Notes: generated by a model not told the origin, from the letters alone. A DNA stretch of 64,000 bases from Haematococcus lacustris (GCA_030144725.1 JASKMD010000031.1:8529823-8593822); one strand, 5' to 3'; positions 39,107 through 51,965 are shown, numbered from the stretch's first letter. Made by a program: numbers and translations.

Positions 39107-39628
39107 GAACGACGCATAGGTAAGCACAGTGGAACTACTGACTAAATCTCAACGCCCACCAAGACTAGCAGCGGCACAAAGACACTTGGTAGCTTCGAGA
39201 GCATCACATACATCGACCAGAAGGATATGCATGTAACAGGCAGACCACGAGGCATTCCGAGGAAAGAAGTGTATACGTTACGCTTTTGTGCGCCGAGTTC
39301 TGTATTTGACTATCATAATGCCTGTATCAAGGGGTTAGGCTCACAGGAGACTGCTTCCCCCCACATATTCATGTTAGTGCAATTGTCAGGGCATGTCTGC
39401 ATGCGGAAGCTCGGACGAAACCAAGCTGCCCTGGAATGCTGCCCTAAAGCGACCCGTACGCGGTATTGCCTACCTTGGTCCACTGCTTGTTTCGTGCGCA
39501 CAATCCTCGCCGAGAAAATCATCGCGGCAGAAGGTCCGTGTAGAGGTTAAGACTCAGCATCACAGCATGACACTGCATGCCACACGAAGCCACTGCCTTT
39601 GCGCAGGTTCAAAGCAGGCGCGAATACA
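39107..39628. other. Probable bidirectional promoter region
   Basis: It separates the minus-strand exon ending at 39106 from the plus-strand start at 39629. Short frames occur on both strands (39227-39550 plus is the longest) without a recognised domain. Additional 5' exons of either gene may be here. Confidence 0.35.
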
Positions 39629-42600
39629 ATGTCCGCAGCTGCAGCTTGGGCAGGACAGGTCCCTGCTTGGCCTGGGAGCACGTTCGTTCACCCTGGATAT
39701 GACCAGGTGCAGTTGGCGAAGCCGCTGCTTCTTTTGAAGCTCAGCATCTCAGCGTTTACATGGGCTGTGCGCGCAGGCCGCTTACTACGCCTATTATTCG
39801 CAACTCGCCCCGTCGGCTGCTCTCGCCACACCAGCAGCAGCAGCACCACCGCGCGTAGAAAGTCCTCCGCCTTTGCCAGAAGGCCCAGCGCCAGGCACCG
39901 CTGATGCATCTGCTGACGCTGCCAAGGCTCCTGCACCGCCGCCTGCTCCGCCAGCTGCTTCATCTACACCTAGCGAGCCCAGCTCTGCTACAGCAACTGC
40001 GCAGGTTCCCAGCGACCCTGTGGTTGATGCCGCTCATTATGCGGCCTGGCAGCAGTACTATGCACAGCAGCAATACTATGCTGGGGCTTATGGAGCCTAC
40101 CCGCAGCAGCACCTGGCAGCAGCTGCAACTGCGGGTCACATGGCTCCCCCAGGTTATGACTACTTGTCCTACATGGCTTCCTCCAACCTCCATCCAGCTG
40201 CCTCTCTCAACTACGGCCCTACCTATGCACACCAGCAGCAGCAACAGCAGCTGCAACAGCACCAACAGCAGCTGCAACAGCACCAACAGCAGCTGCAACA
40301 GCAGCAACAGCAGCAACAGCATCAGCATCAGCAGCAAGCAGCAAAGCCGGCAGCCACACCTACAAGCGCACCTGCAGATGCAGTGAGTGCTGAGTGGCAG
40401 TCTGCCAACGCAGCCAGCTCCCCTGGCTGGCGACTGTCCCAGCAGCAGCAGCAGAGGGCAGCTACCATGAATGGGTCTCAATCCTGGAAGCAGAGCTACC
40501 CACACCAGCAGCCATATCCCCAACAGAACCAGCCTTACTCGCCACACCCACCAGAGCCGCAGCACCAGCAGCAGTCCATCAAGGGTGACATGCGCTGTGG
40601 CAGCTACCATGCAGTGGCCCCACCCACCAGCATGTCCGCCCGGCCCCCTTCCGCCTCCCCTCCAGGCGCGCTTGCAGCTGCAAGGACGGGTGACCTGGAG
40701 GGGCGGCGTTCTGGCCACTCAGCTCCTCTGATCATCAAGCCAGCAGGACCCCTGCCTGGCATCATTAAGCCCAGGCCCCCTACCAGTGCTCCTTCATCCA
40801 CTGTGGCTGTGCCCACCGCCAGTTCAAGCCAAGCAGGCTCTGGCAGTGCAGCGCATCACCCTGCGTACCACCGTGCTCCATCGTACCATGCAGCTGATGG
40901 CTCCACAGTGCAGCAGCAGCAAAAGCAGCAGCAGCAGCATTGGTATGGAAGTCAGCAGCCAGCTACTCAGGGAGCATGGGGCTCACAAACAGCAGGCTCA
41001 GCCCCCGCCCATGCTGCTGCCCCTGGTGCCACTCCTGCCGCCACCCCTGCTGCCACCCCTGCTGCTGCTGCCACCTCCAAGTTTCCCCCCGCCTTCTCAG
41101 GGTGGGTGGAGCGCTGCTTCAACCGCTGCCGCACTGACCCTGAGCGCAAAGCCATGACCTTGAAGCTGACAGAAAAGATCAAAGCTGTGGAAGGGGCAGG
41201 CCGCATGTGGTTAGTGGACTGGGATGTGGAGATGGTGCCAGCATTGGGTGGCACTGAGGAGGGTGCAGGTGGCAAGGCAGGAGTTCAGGGGCAGGGTGAG
41301 CATATGCATTCACCCAAGGCAAGTGACAGGGAGGGGCAGGGTGCTGGGGGCCTGCGCAGCAAGAGAGCTCGCTGGGAGGAAGCTGAGACTTCTGCTGCCA
41401 GCCTGAAGCAGGATGATGCGGCAGGCTGGACCAACAGTAGGCAGCAGGCTGGCAAGAGCAGTCATCATCAGAAGCAGCAGCAGCACTTCCAGCACCAAGT
41501 AGGCAAGAAGCAGAAGAAGAAGCTGGAGGAGGCAGAGCAGTCGCCGCTGACCTCTGTGGAGAAGACTAAGGCGGAGCAGCGCGCTGGGCGTTTTGGCGAC
41601 GGACGCGCGCGTGGCGGCTTGCAATCGTGGCAGCGGCATCACCCTGGCCGTGCGCACGAAGATGAGGAGGAGGAACGGAGCAGCGACGGTGAAGAGTTTG
41701 ACCTGACGTCTGTGGTCATCAAAGGAACCTGCACAGACTTGGAGAAGAGTTACTTCCGCCTCACGGCTGCGCCTGATGCGAGCGTCGTGCGCTCTGAGCC
41801 TGTGCTGCGTAAGGCGCTAGATCGCTTAGTGGGGCTCATGCAAGCCGGCAGCGTGAACTGGTTCTACGCTTGCGATCAGCTCAAGGGCATTCGGCAGGAC
41901 TGCACCGTGCAGCATTTGCGCAACGAGCTCGCGGTGTCAGTGTATGAGACGCACGCGCGCGCGGCACTTGAGTACGGCGACATGGCTGAGTACAATCAGT
42001 GCCAAACACAGCTGGTGGGTGTGCTTGCGTGTTCAGGGCACAGCTAGCTAGCACTGCTTTACGATGGTCAGCAACTGTACATGCAATGAGGCATTGGCAT
42101 GCAAGCAATATGATAGCAGCAAGGCTGCCTGTTGCCAGTGCCAAGCTTTGCCACCAACTCATCCCCATCTCAGGACATCTACATCTGAGCCTGGCAGTTG
42201 ACCTAATTGGGTAGTGGGCATGCAGCATGGTATGGTTGGTGCCATGACCTGCTGCCAAGGCAAACTGGGCCACGACTCCATTCACTAGGTTTGCAAGCTA
42301 AGATATGTGAGGCTGTGTGGTGCTTCCTGCAGGCAAGCTTGTACGCAGATGGCGTGGCTGGCTGTGCTGCTGAGTTCACAGCATACCGCGTCATCTACAA
42401 TGCAGCCCACGCTCGGGCTGGTGCTAACAAGGCCCTGCTGGCCACCATGAAGGTGGCCCTGGCCATGGTGCCCTCCGCAACTGCCAGCTCCTGCAGCGCC
42501 ACCTCAGGCACAGCCAGCCTTCCCAGCAGCCAAGCAGCCCCAGCTGACGCCAACAGCGCAGCTGCGCCAGCAGCAGCAGCAGCAGGCGGTCCAGACCCAG

Positions 42601-43366
42601 AAGGCGCTGTGGCCAACGCATTGCGAGCCCGTGCTGCAGCCTTCAATGCAAACTACCCGGCATTCTTTGCAGCCTATGCCACCGCGCCAGGCCTGCAGCG
42701 TGCCCTCCTGGACTTGATGGCACCACGGCTGCGCTGGGCTGCGCTCAACCTGCTTGTAAAGGTGTACAAGGCTGCCCTGCCCCTGAGCTTTGTCTCAACC
42801 AGCCTGGGCTTTGGGCCGTTCCCTGCACCGCAACCAGACCAGGGCGCCAAGCCACTGCCAGGCTGCAGCCAGCTGCTGTACCCAGGCAAGCTGGCCCCGG
42901 CAGAAACAAGAGAGCAGGCTGACGCCGCATGCATAGTGTGGCTGAGAGCGCATGGCGCAGTTGTGGATGAGTCAGGTGAGGTGGGGTGGGGGTAGGGGGC
43001 GTATCAGGCACAGGGTAACTATAACCCACTGCAACCCTTGCCTCAGGCTGGGGATGGTGGAGGGTTTCCCGGTCAGCTGCACACCACACAATTGACCTGA
43101 TGCTTGCAGCCATGGTTGGCTTGGCTGCTGGCCCGCCCCTCCAGCCTGCTCCAGCCACCCTGTCCAGCGCAAGCCCCCATCACCCAGGTCTGTCACCTGC
43201 AGCTGCTGCCTGCCTCCCTGCAGAAGCTGCTACAGGACCAGTCCTGGACGTGAAGGCCAGCCTGGGCAAGCTGTTCATCCCGGAGGAGGTCAAGGTGTCT
43301 CACGGGGACGACAACCTGTCCCTGGAGGACTTCCTGTCACGTGCCTCAGGCCTGGGGGGGCGCTGA
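39629..43366 (+). CDS. SAC3A/LENG8/THP3-like SAC3-GANP family protein
   Basis: Four exons fit in phase: 39629-39706, 39777-42014, 42333-42975 and 43110-43366 (1071 residues). The start is MSAAAAWAGQVPAW; the next exon opens AAYYAYYSQLAPSAA. Residues to about 640 are Gln/Pro/Ala-rich with CAG-coded Gln runs and FSGWVERCFNRC near residue 470. The SAC3/GANP domain runs from about 667 (FDLTSVVIKGTCTDLEKSYF, NWFYACDQLKGIRQDC, ALEYGDMAEYNQCQTQL) across the intron (LYADGVAGCAAEFTAY, RARAAAFNANYPAFFA) to CIVWLRAHGA. The C-terminus is KLFIPEEVKVSHGD. Family members work in mRNA processing and export; plant SAC3A and yeast Thp3 are the nearest types. Introns are GT-AG, 70, 318 and 134 nt. Confidence 0.88.
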
Positions 43367-46300
43367 GCAGCAGCAGCAGCTCAGGCCCAGGGGAATGTCT
43401 GCACCTCTGGTCCTGGGGCTGCTGAGCCTGGGCATGTCAGGCTGGGTGGCCTGCTGCTCACACCAGCAGCCCCTGGGTGCTCAGGCTGGCCATGTGGGCC
43501 AGGCCAGCGGCAGCAAGTCCTGCTGGGCCTGCTGGCCTGGACGACACTAAGGGACTACGCGGGGTGGTCGACGACTCTGGCTGCAGCCTCAATTTGAGGG
43601 GTGGGCTGAGGTGGGCTGGGTTTTGTGTGCTGGCTGCCCCTCAGGGGCTGCATGGCGCATCAGCTGTGGCAGCCAGCGGCAATGCTCTTGGGCACCGTCT
43701 GTGTCCTGGACAACAGCTGGCTGCTGCCGTAGCAGTGGCACACAGCAGGCCAAGCTCTTGTGGGCAGGGTGTTGGGGAGTGCTGTTAGGTTGGGGGAGCA
43801 GAGGGGAGCGGGGTCGGTGGTGGGCAGCTGTGGGGGGCCAGGGCAGCAGCAGAGGGGAGAGCCAGCTTCATCCAGGGCTTCAGGCTGCACCAGCAGGCGA
43901 GGGCTGACACCCTGTCCACCTGCTGATCAGGGAGGCGGCACCAGCACTGTTCAGGGGCTGGGGGCACTGCTTGTCACACTTGTACTCACATGCACACGCA
44001 TGCAAGGCCGGTGCAGCCTGCTATGGGCAGGGGAGTGTGGGTGGCGCATGGCGGCAGCTGCAGTGTCCCGCAGCACACCCGCTCTTGCAGCAATGAGCTG
44101 TGGGCCTGAATCAGCTCCTGTGCAATCAGCCTGCCACAGCGTCGGGGAGCTCCTCGCCGGGTGCAGGTGCCTGGTCAATGACCCATGCTGTGCCCTAGCT
44201 TCACGCTGAGCCAGCAATAACTAGTGCTGCTGCAAAGCTGCACATGGCTGCGTGCAAGAGGAGGCCCAACCCTTCCCCACCATCACCTACACCCCTCTGT
44301 GGGGGCACCTCTGTCTCCTCCCCCCCGCCCCCCGCCCTCCCCCTCCCAACCTATGCTGCCCATCCTGCACAACACAGGGGCACAGCTGCTCAGCTGGAGG
44401 CAGTCATGCTGCGCACTGCTGCATCAGCCGAGCTGGGCCACCCTCCTTGCTGCGTGCAGCCCGTTGCGCCTCCCCATTGCTTTACCCCATTGCGCCCTGC
44501 TGACTGAGGCAGCTGCACTGTGAGCAGCAGAGCGGTACAGGCGCACTCGCCCAACCAGTGCCACACACCTCTGCGCTGCGCTGTGAGCACTGACCTGCTG
44601 GAGTGCCCCGCTGTACGTGCTGCACCCCTTGTCTTCGGAGCGCGTCTTGCCAGACTTCAGCAGGCTGTAACTCCCTCCTTCTCCCTCTCCATCCATCCAT
44701 CTCCCTTCTCCTCTCTCCCTCCATGCATCTCCCTTCTTCCCTCTCCCTCCCTCCCTCCCTTCCTTCCTCCCCCTCGCGACCCTGTAGCTGCATACGCCAC
44801 CCTCCCTTGCCTCTTGCCCAAGCTACACATGCTGACCCTCCTGCTGCACCACCACTCGGACTAGGGAGGAGGAGGAGGAGTGCGGCGCTCCCACCGTCCA
44901 GCCCAGCGCAGACGGCCCTGCCTGGGCTAGGCGTGGCCGCCTCCCCCTCCCCCCGCCCTCTGCTTGTGTGCCCTCACTCATGTGTGACCGCAGGTGTGAC
45001 TCCATGCTCCGCACAGACTCCAGGTCTGATCACAGGAGCTGTGCTGCTGCAGCTCGCCTCTTGCCCAAGTCCTGTGGCTTGCTGCCTCACGCCTGGCTTG
45101 TGCCCCTAGGCCCAGCCACCCAGGGACTGTGCTGCTGCCCAAGTGAAGCCTATCACCAAGCTCCCTCATTGGGCCCAGGTCAGAACGGGCCACAGCTGGC
45201 AGGGTGTGATTGCTGTGCGTCAGATGTGTGCAGAGAGCCAGATGCCATGCAGACATGCAACATCACTTGTCACCTGGACCAGCAGCAGCAGCAGCAGCAG
45301 CAGGGAAGCTGGGGGAAGGAGTGCAGCGGCAGCGCAGGGCAGCGCTCTACAGCAGTGGCACAGCAGCAGCGGCGGCAATGCAGAGCGAGTGGTGGAAGGT
45401 ATGTGTCATGAGGTGTCACCTGCTGGGGGCTGGAGGGAGGGGCTGATGGGAGGGGCTATTCCGCAATCATCAGACAGCCTGGGAGGGTATGGGTCACCAC
45501 AGCATAGAGAAAGCATAGTGGTGCCTCTTCATGACAGGGCAGTCACCCTCTATGTGGGTCGTCCAGCACCCAGGGGGGTTATTTGGGAGTGCCGCCATGT
45601 GGGTGGGTGGAGGTGTCAGGGCCCTTATGGCCTTACTTGGCCAGCCCAGTTCTCCAAGGCTCCCTAGCCCCCTGGCCCCTTCAGCTGCCTCCACCACCCT
45701 TACCACCTAGGAGCACCAGCCTCCCCACACACCCCTGCCCCTCCCGCGTGCCTCTTCTTCAAAACCGCAATGCAGCCCGCCATGTTGTGTGCCTCACAGC
45801 CTTTGGCAAGAAGGCTGGTGGTGGGGCAAGGGCTGTGGGGTCGAGCGCATGTGGAATGGCTGCTGGCAGCCCCTATCCATGTGCTGCCTGCCTCTACCGC
45901 AGCTGCCAGACTCATGCACTGCTGTGGAGGGCTGGCACTGGTACCGTGCCAGCACTGCCCTCTGAGCTAAGCCACTGGCAGGTGCTGCAGGTGTGGTGCT
46001 GAAATGTGGCTGCGAATGCTAATGCAGCTTGTTTATGGGAACCATGGGTTTGGCAGCTGCCACTGGGTGTGGGAAAAGGTGGGACTTCATGCTTGGGTTG
46101 CATTGCCTGTGGTCCACCCACAACTAGCTAACAGGCACATAAGCGGGTTATGTTCCTGCACGACTTGGTGTATGGGCTGGTGCAACCATGGGGACAGGAT
46201 GGCCAGGATAGGGTGGACACATTTGCATTGAATGTTGCTTAGGAAACTATGGTGAAATGCTGCATCATGCTGGCGTGGCAAAGATAGCAGGGGTGATGGC

Positions 46301-46772
46301 TGCCTGTTTGGCTCAGCCAGTACTGGGTCCTGTATTTATGCCGCCTCTGCATTGTTGCAATCGGGTTTACAGCATGTATTGGACTGAGCCCCCATGTGGC
46401 GCATCGTAATGTAAAACTCTGCTGTGCTGCCGGTACAAAGTTGTCACTGGTGTCAACAAGTCTAATGCGTCGGCACACGGGTGGGCTACTGCCACTGCTG
46501 CTGCACCAACACGTATCAGGTATCTACTGATACATGCGAAGAAGGCGGAACAGGTAATGGCTTAACCTGCGGTATCCGGGCTGTACCACCCGGAGGTGCT
46601 GAGCAAGTTTGCGGCAACGCCCAAGGCAGTTGGTGGTGAGGACCTGCTCCCCACACTTCACACATCCTCTCCGTGCTCCTCTCTGTGCATGGGCGGTCAC
46701 TTTATTAATAACTCCTTTGCCAAGCACTCTTCACGAGATGAGGCGCAGTCGGTTCAGGCCTACCTGAGACTC
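43367..46772. other. Long stretch between two host genes, no gene resolved
   Basis: GC-rich with CAG, TCCC and CCCTCC repeats. A plus-strand stretch near 44587-44865 looks partly coding (TDLLECPAVRAAPLVFGARL; then, after a TCCC-rich possible intron, LPCLLPKLHMLTLLLHHH and a stop), but no splice model or family could be fixed. Upstream exons of the Elongin-A-like gene may be in here. (CAG)n at 45281-45301 and (TCCC)n near 44690-44770. Confidence 0.3.
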
Positions 46773-49314
46773 AGCCTTGATGCAGAGCCTGCAACAGATT
46801 GCTGTCGCAGTTCTCGTGCGCTACAAGGTTTTCTTGCGAGACATTGGTTGGGTTGAGAGCGGGCTCGCCCGCCAAATACTGGCCCACTGCACACCCTCGG
46901 AGCTGGCTACTATAGAGGACTGCACAAGGCAAGCCTACTTCTTCGAGCAGCGCTCCTATCCACGCTGATACACCGCTGTGTGGTGCGTATCACCGCAGAA
47001 CAGAGAGCGAGAGAGACTTGTCCTGGTAAGGCGCTGACGCGGCGGGCAGATGGGTACACTTCCCACGCACGTGCTTCCCTTCAGTGCTACTGCTGCTCAC
47101 TGCTGCTGCTGCCCCCACTGCTACTGCTGCACACTACATGCTGTACAATGCTGTTACACCTGCTGTTGCTGCTGCTGTGTCTCGCTGCAGGTACACATAT
47201 GACTTCTGGCACCGGCACTATGAGGCAGCCGTGGGGACATACAAGGAGATTGACCCATCCGGCAGGTTCCACCGCCCACTCATCCCCCTGGCAGCACCAT
47301 GTCCAGTGGACTACACACCGCCACCCGGCACCCCAGTGCCCACAGGTGACCAGGCGCTGCAGGCAGTGCAGCCCCAGTCTGCTGCTCACCATATGGTGAA
47401 CGTCAGGCAGCCCCTGCCCAGACAGCGCCGTGTTGGTGTTGACTTACACAGCTATGCTGCCAGCCTGGTATGGCTGCTGGGTTTTGAAACATGGCCATGC
47501 TCCATGCAATGGCCGTGATGCTACAGGCATGGGGTGGGTGTGCTGCGCTGACAAGACCCAGCGGCACTTGTACCCAAATGCTTGTGGCTAGGGTTGCCGA
47601 GGTGTTCAGTGGCCAGGGTGCGGGGCAATGCGGTGCGACTGCTGTGCTCCGGCCTCGTGCACCTTGCAGCGGACTGGCGGCGCATGCTGGCTCGTGAAAT
47701 GGCGACCGAGGAGGAGGTGAGAAGCTTAGCACATGGAGAGCATGGGTCACCCTGAGCACATGGACCACATGCATGCCAGCTTTGCCAGCCTGTGTTCCCC
47801 ACGCTGCAGCCAGCTGTACAGGACCCATACTGGACACTGACCCCTTCCCTCAACCCTGTTCTACGTGTCCATGCATGTCCATGTGTGCCCATGCACAAGG
47901 CTGTCCATGCGTGTCCATGTGCAGCGTACAAACATGGTGACTGAACGGTTGCGCGGCAGCTACCAGTCAGCACAGCGAACCAAGCAAGCGCGCATGGCAG
48001 AGGTGAGCACTTGGGCTGAACCAGCTCTATGCCCTCAGCCAATCAGACACTGCCCAGGGCCGTGCTCCTCCTCCTTCCCCTCCTCTAAGCCTCTCTCCCT
48101 CTGCTCCCTTGGTCTCCAGCAATCCCTCCTCAACTGCTCCACCTCTTCCTTAGCCACTGCCGCTGCACTGCCCTTACTGGTGAATCAGCCTAAACCAAAT
48201 ACTTCAATCTCACCTTGAGCCCATGCGCACATCCCATGCACCCAGCTGTCGCGTGCAACATAACAAGCCTGTTGTAAAGGAAGGGTGGTGAAGGATTTTG
48301 TCACCTATTAGCTAATCACTCCGCCACCACCCATGTCCCGCCACCACCTCCCTCCCTCATCTTCCACTTCACCTCACCTCAGGCCCCCCTGCCCCCCCCT
48401 CCCCTGCTCAGGTTTGCATCATAGCCCCCCGGAAGAAGCGGCAGCGCACAGGGCATGGCTCCAGCTCCAGCCTGGCCTCTGCCGCCAGCGCCTGGGGCAA
48501 AGGCAGCAGCGCTGCCCCCACCAGCTCCGCAGCTCCTAAGGTAAAGCTGCTGCAGGGCATCGGCCTGTTGCCCCAAAAGGCATCCAGCCTAGGGGCTCGG
48601 GCCAAAGCAGCGGCTGGGTATGGGGGCGCAGCAAAGCCTAGTGCTGGGCGAAGTCTGGGTGGGGGTGGCGCAGCAGGCAAGGTCAGCAAGCAGGTGGTGG
48701 TGGTGCACAAGGCGGTGAGTGCGGGGCACCTGGCCGCTCGGTCTAGTGCTGGTCTGAAGGCTGGGCTTCTGAAGTCTCCGCCCACAGCCGCCAGGCCGCC
48801 TGCAGGCAAGGCTGCCAGCTCCCCCTCCCAGGCCCGGCCCTCACCATCACAGCAGCAGCGTTCCACAGGGACGGCAGCGCCCGGGACCACTAGCAGAACA
48901 GCAGGGGGTGCGGCCCCACCACCACGCGACACATTGCTGGTGGGTAGGGGCCAGCCTAGCGGTGGTCCAGAAGCAGCAGGGGGGGAGGCACTGCCCTCCA
49001 AGGCAGCCCCAGGGGTGGCAGCAGGGCAGGGCATGGGTGGGGGGGTCAGTGCTGGGCCCAACCCCCCTCCCCTGGGCAATAGCCGTGGCCCGGGGCAGAC
49101 TGGCAGCCTGCCGGCCGGGTTCCTCGCTAGCCGTGGTGCTGCCGCCCTGACCGCCAGCACCCCCTTTCAGGACCTGGCGCCTGTGAAGAAGGTGGGAGTG
49201 GTCAAGCCTGGCCAGGTGGGGGCAGGGGTGGGGGCTGCTGCCCCAGCTGACACCCCCCGACAGCGATTGCTGGAGGCGCACCAGCGGCAGCAGACGAAGG
49301 CACGCGTGCGCTAG
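46773..49314 (+). CDS. Elongin-A-like protein (C-terminal exons)
   Basis: Five exons join in phase: about 46773-46928, 47191-47345, 47670-47716, 47925-48002 and 48412-49314. The first reads LMQSLQQIAVAVLVRYKVFL, RDIGWVE and LAHCTPSELATIEDCTR, the F-box-like elongin A core (L-x-H-C-T-P-x-x-L-x-x-I-E). Then YTYDFWHRHYEAAVG (where relatives have a W-x-x-H), DWRRMLAREMATEEE, RLRGSYQSAQRTKQARMAE and APRKKRQRTG. The rest is Ala/Gly/Pro/Ser-rich low complexity to the stop. Elongin A joins elongins B and C in transcription elongation and ubiquitin ligase complexes. The first intron would use GC-AG (AAG/GCAAGC). The N-terminal exons are not identified. Confidence 0.55.
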
Positions 49315-50008
49315 GCTTGCTCTAGGTGCACGGCTCTGGCTGGGGTGCGAGATGCTGGGGCTCTGTTTAGGGTTAGGAGTAGGGTGCAAGGCCAGGGCCA
49401 GGATCCAGGTAGTGGGGAGGGCAGGGATGCCTGCAGAGCAGTAAGCTAGTCAGGTGCTGCTTGGCGGGTGGGCTCAAACCAGCACACATCTGCCTTAGCT
49501 CACAGTCCAAGTTCCATTCCATGGTGACAGCAGCATCAGCGTATCAGAGCAGCCACCAGCCAGCTTGGACTCCACCGAGACTCCACCAGCCAGCTTGGAT
49601 GCCAGCGGGATGGGGGTTGTAGTTGTTGAGGGTGCCCCATGGTTGATGTAGATGCATGGTTCAGGGGAGTCACTCACAGGCTAACAGTCTGGCGGGATGA
49701 TTATTGAGTGAGAAGTGTGTTGTTCCAGAGTAGATAGAGCAGGTGGAGCATGTCATGGGTGACGCATGGAAAAGTCAAGCAAGTTATGGGGAAGTCAAGG
49801 CTCCCAGCTTCGCTGAGGACATCGACGGAACTCCTGTGTGAGGGCATGGCCGTGCCTTGTCGCAAGTGTAAAGAGAGAAACAAGGATATGGAATCATGTG
49901 GAAATCATGCAGACCAAAATCAAAGGCATGCTGAGGGTGTGATCTTCTACGCTCGTTCAAGGCTAGAGTGGGCATGACAAGCAGCACTCATGGTACCGGG
50001 CTTGCGGG
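49315..50008. other. Intergenic, nothing recognised
   Basis: 3' flank of the Elongin-A-like gene up to the element R copy. A near-repeat of CACCAGCCAGCTTGGA occurs at about 49555 and 49586. No gene was found. Confidence 0.4.
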
Positions 50009-50018
50009 AGGCACTCAC

Positions 50019-51022
50019 GATGTCCCAACATGGGGTTGGTAATCTTCATGCAAGTACTCGCAACAAAGTGCACCGGTTGCCATAGCGTTTGTTGCATTGG
50101 CACCTGCGAATTACTCCGCATCTACTGGCAAGCGGCGCGTTAATCCTTGCATCAGAGTCCATGCCGGCGCAAGCGAGCGCGGACACACCTCAGCTGCTCA
50201 CTATCAATTGTTCATTAGCGCGTGGTGCGATGCGCAGGCCTGTCACGGATTGGCATGGCCAATGGCCGGGGTGACCTCTAGTGGTGAGTAGTGGCACCAA
50301 TGAGGTAACTCCGCCTGGCATCCAGCCGGAAGTACAATCACATTTCAGCCCGCCTGGCTCTCTCCGCGAGCCTTTTGTTGGTGCAGGCGGTGTTGGAGGG
50401 CCATCGCCAAGTACCCACCCCTCCAGCTGCACCCCCCTGGCAGCAGCAGGCAGCTGGTGTTGGTGCTGCCCCTGACCTGCCCCCCCCTCCTGCTGCACCC
50501 CCCTGGCAGCAGCAGGCAGCTGGTGCTGGTGCTGCCCCTGGGCTGCCCACCCCTCCTGCTGCCCCCCCCTGGCAGCAGCTGGCAGCTGGTGCTGGTGCCG
50601 CCCCTGGCATGCTCACCCCTCCGTCTGAGCAGCAGGTGGTCAGGGCGGAGGTGGACACAAGCTCGACACGCAAGCGTCGTTACATCGGTTTGACGTGCCA
50701 TGTGCATTGTTTTGACTGCGGCGACTGTCCCTGACTGTTTGCAGAGGCTACTGGGCCACGTCGGTCGCGGCGGTCGGTCGCGGCGAGGCCCGCATGAGCA
50801 AAACTGGCATGAATTTGAATGTCAAGATTTGAGCCGCCATAGCACTCAGCACAGTGCACAATATTTAATGTTGCAAGCTGCACCGCATAGCTGACAGAGT
50901 CCTCTATCCAGGGGTGTGCGAAACATAAATAGAAACCACGTGGCTGAGACGCGGCGTCGTTTTGATTATCAGGGGTCGGTTTCCTATCATTTCCTGTCAT
51001 TTTTTGTTAGTTGGGGTCGCCT
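50019..51022 (+). mobile_element. Element R, copy 3 (internal-deletion derivative)
   Basis: The left end GATGTCCCAACATGGGGTTGG matches the complement of copy 2's right end, and the right end TTGGGGTCGCCT matches copy 1. Blocks equivalent to 4719-4806, 5690-5880 and 6046-6395 are joined directly, so the poly-C tract, the signature region of the coiled-coil gene and other internal parts are missing. AGGCAC occurs just outside both ends (50009-50014 and 51026-51031) and may be the target duplication. An open frame 50375-50734 reads the Pro/Gln-rich repeats (PPAAPPWQQQAAG three times) and SSTRKRRY. Confidence 0.7.
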
Positions 51023-51210
51023 AAGAGGCACACTACTGTGCCTAAGCACGGTGCTGCTCCTGCTGGGGCCTTGGTGGGAGGTCTAGCAGCCGCTCGTATG
51101 CCAGGTTAGGGTGCTCCTTGCCCATGTCTGGCAGCTTAGCTCCGGCCACCAGCACAGCTTCGGCAGGCGTCACCTAGATTCAGGCATCCCCAGGTAACAG
51201 AAAACCAACC

Positions 51211-51432
51211 CTTCAGAATGCAAGCGACGCCGCGGCCCAGCCAAGTGTTTTCTATTTTTGTGTCTCACATCGCCGGGTAGATAAACCTGTCAGCTACGCG
51301 GTGCAGTGTTTTTTATTGAATACTGTGCAGTGTGCTGAGCGCAATGGCCGGCGGCCATTGGCCGCTCAAATCTTTGCATTCAAGTTCATGCAAACAGTCA
51401 GGGAGAGTCGCCGCAGTGAAATCGGTTGGATC
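51211..51432 (-). repeat. Inverted, diverged copy of the element R 3' segment
   Basis: The complement matches 50710-50960: GACTGCGGCGACT/AGTCGCCGCAGT, GCTGAGCGC, CAGCTACGCGGTGCAG and TTTCTATTT landmarks recur in order. It faces the end of copy 3 about 190 bp away, so two element ends point at each other. Confidence 0.7.
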
Positions 51433-51687
51433 TTGCTAAACCTTGCATTTGCCTAGGTCAGAGTATTACTGTGCCAAGTAGATATATGAAGTTGGTTGCA
51501 CGGTGTGACAGTTAAACCCATGTTTTGCATGTGCCCTTACTACTTTTCATTCTGGGGCTGCATTGTGGCTCCGGTCAGGTATATAAATATGGTCGCAGTA
51601 GTAGAGTTCAACTACTAGGGCTTACCTGTCGCTACTGCCTGCCTGGGTATAAGAGGCGGCTGGAGTTGGCATGATGAACCCGCAGCC

Positions 51688-51812
51688 TGTGTCTGCTCTT
51701 GCTACACTTTGGAGGGAGGGGTGGCGGGGGGGGTCTTGCCCACAGACAAGATAGAAGGCTCCCAATTCCTTTGCTAATAATGTCGGCATGTGGTCTGCAT
51801 GCAACTTCACTG
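51688..51812. repeat. ~125-bp direct repeat flanking the hAT element, left copy
   Basis: GCCTGTGTCTGCTCTTG followed by GGTCTTG(C/T)CCACAG and GACAATGTCGGCATGTGGTC-type sequence also occurs at 54841-54970. The pair flank the 51894-54523 transposon at a distance. Confidence 0.75.
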
Positions 51813-51965
51813 TCCGAGGCATTACGATTACGTTTACGCTGCCTGTTTCACTGCATCCTCTACCAAGCTCTACAGCGGCATGTCAATGTTACTTAGGGCG
51901 CGACCGATCATATGACTTGCTGAGGAATTGGTCATATGATACATATGACTGAATATGATGAGGAT

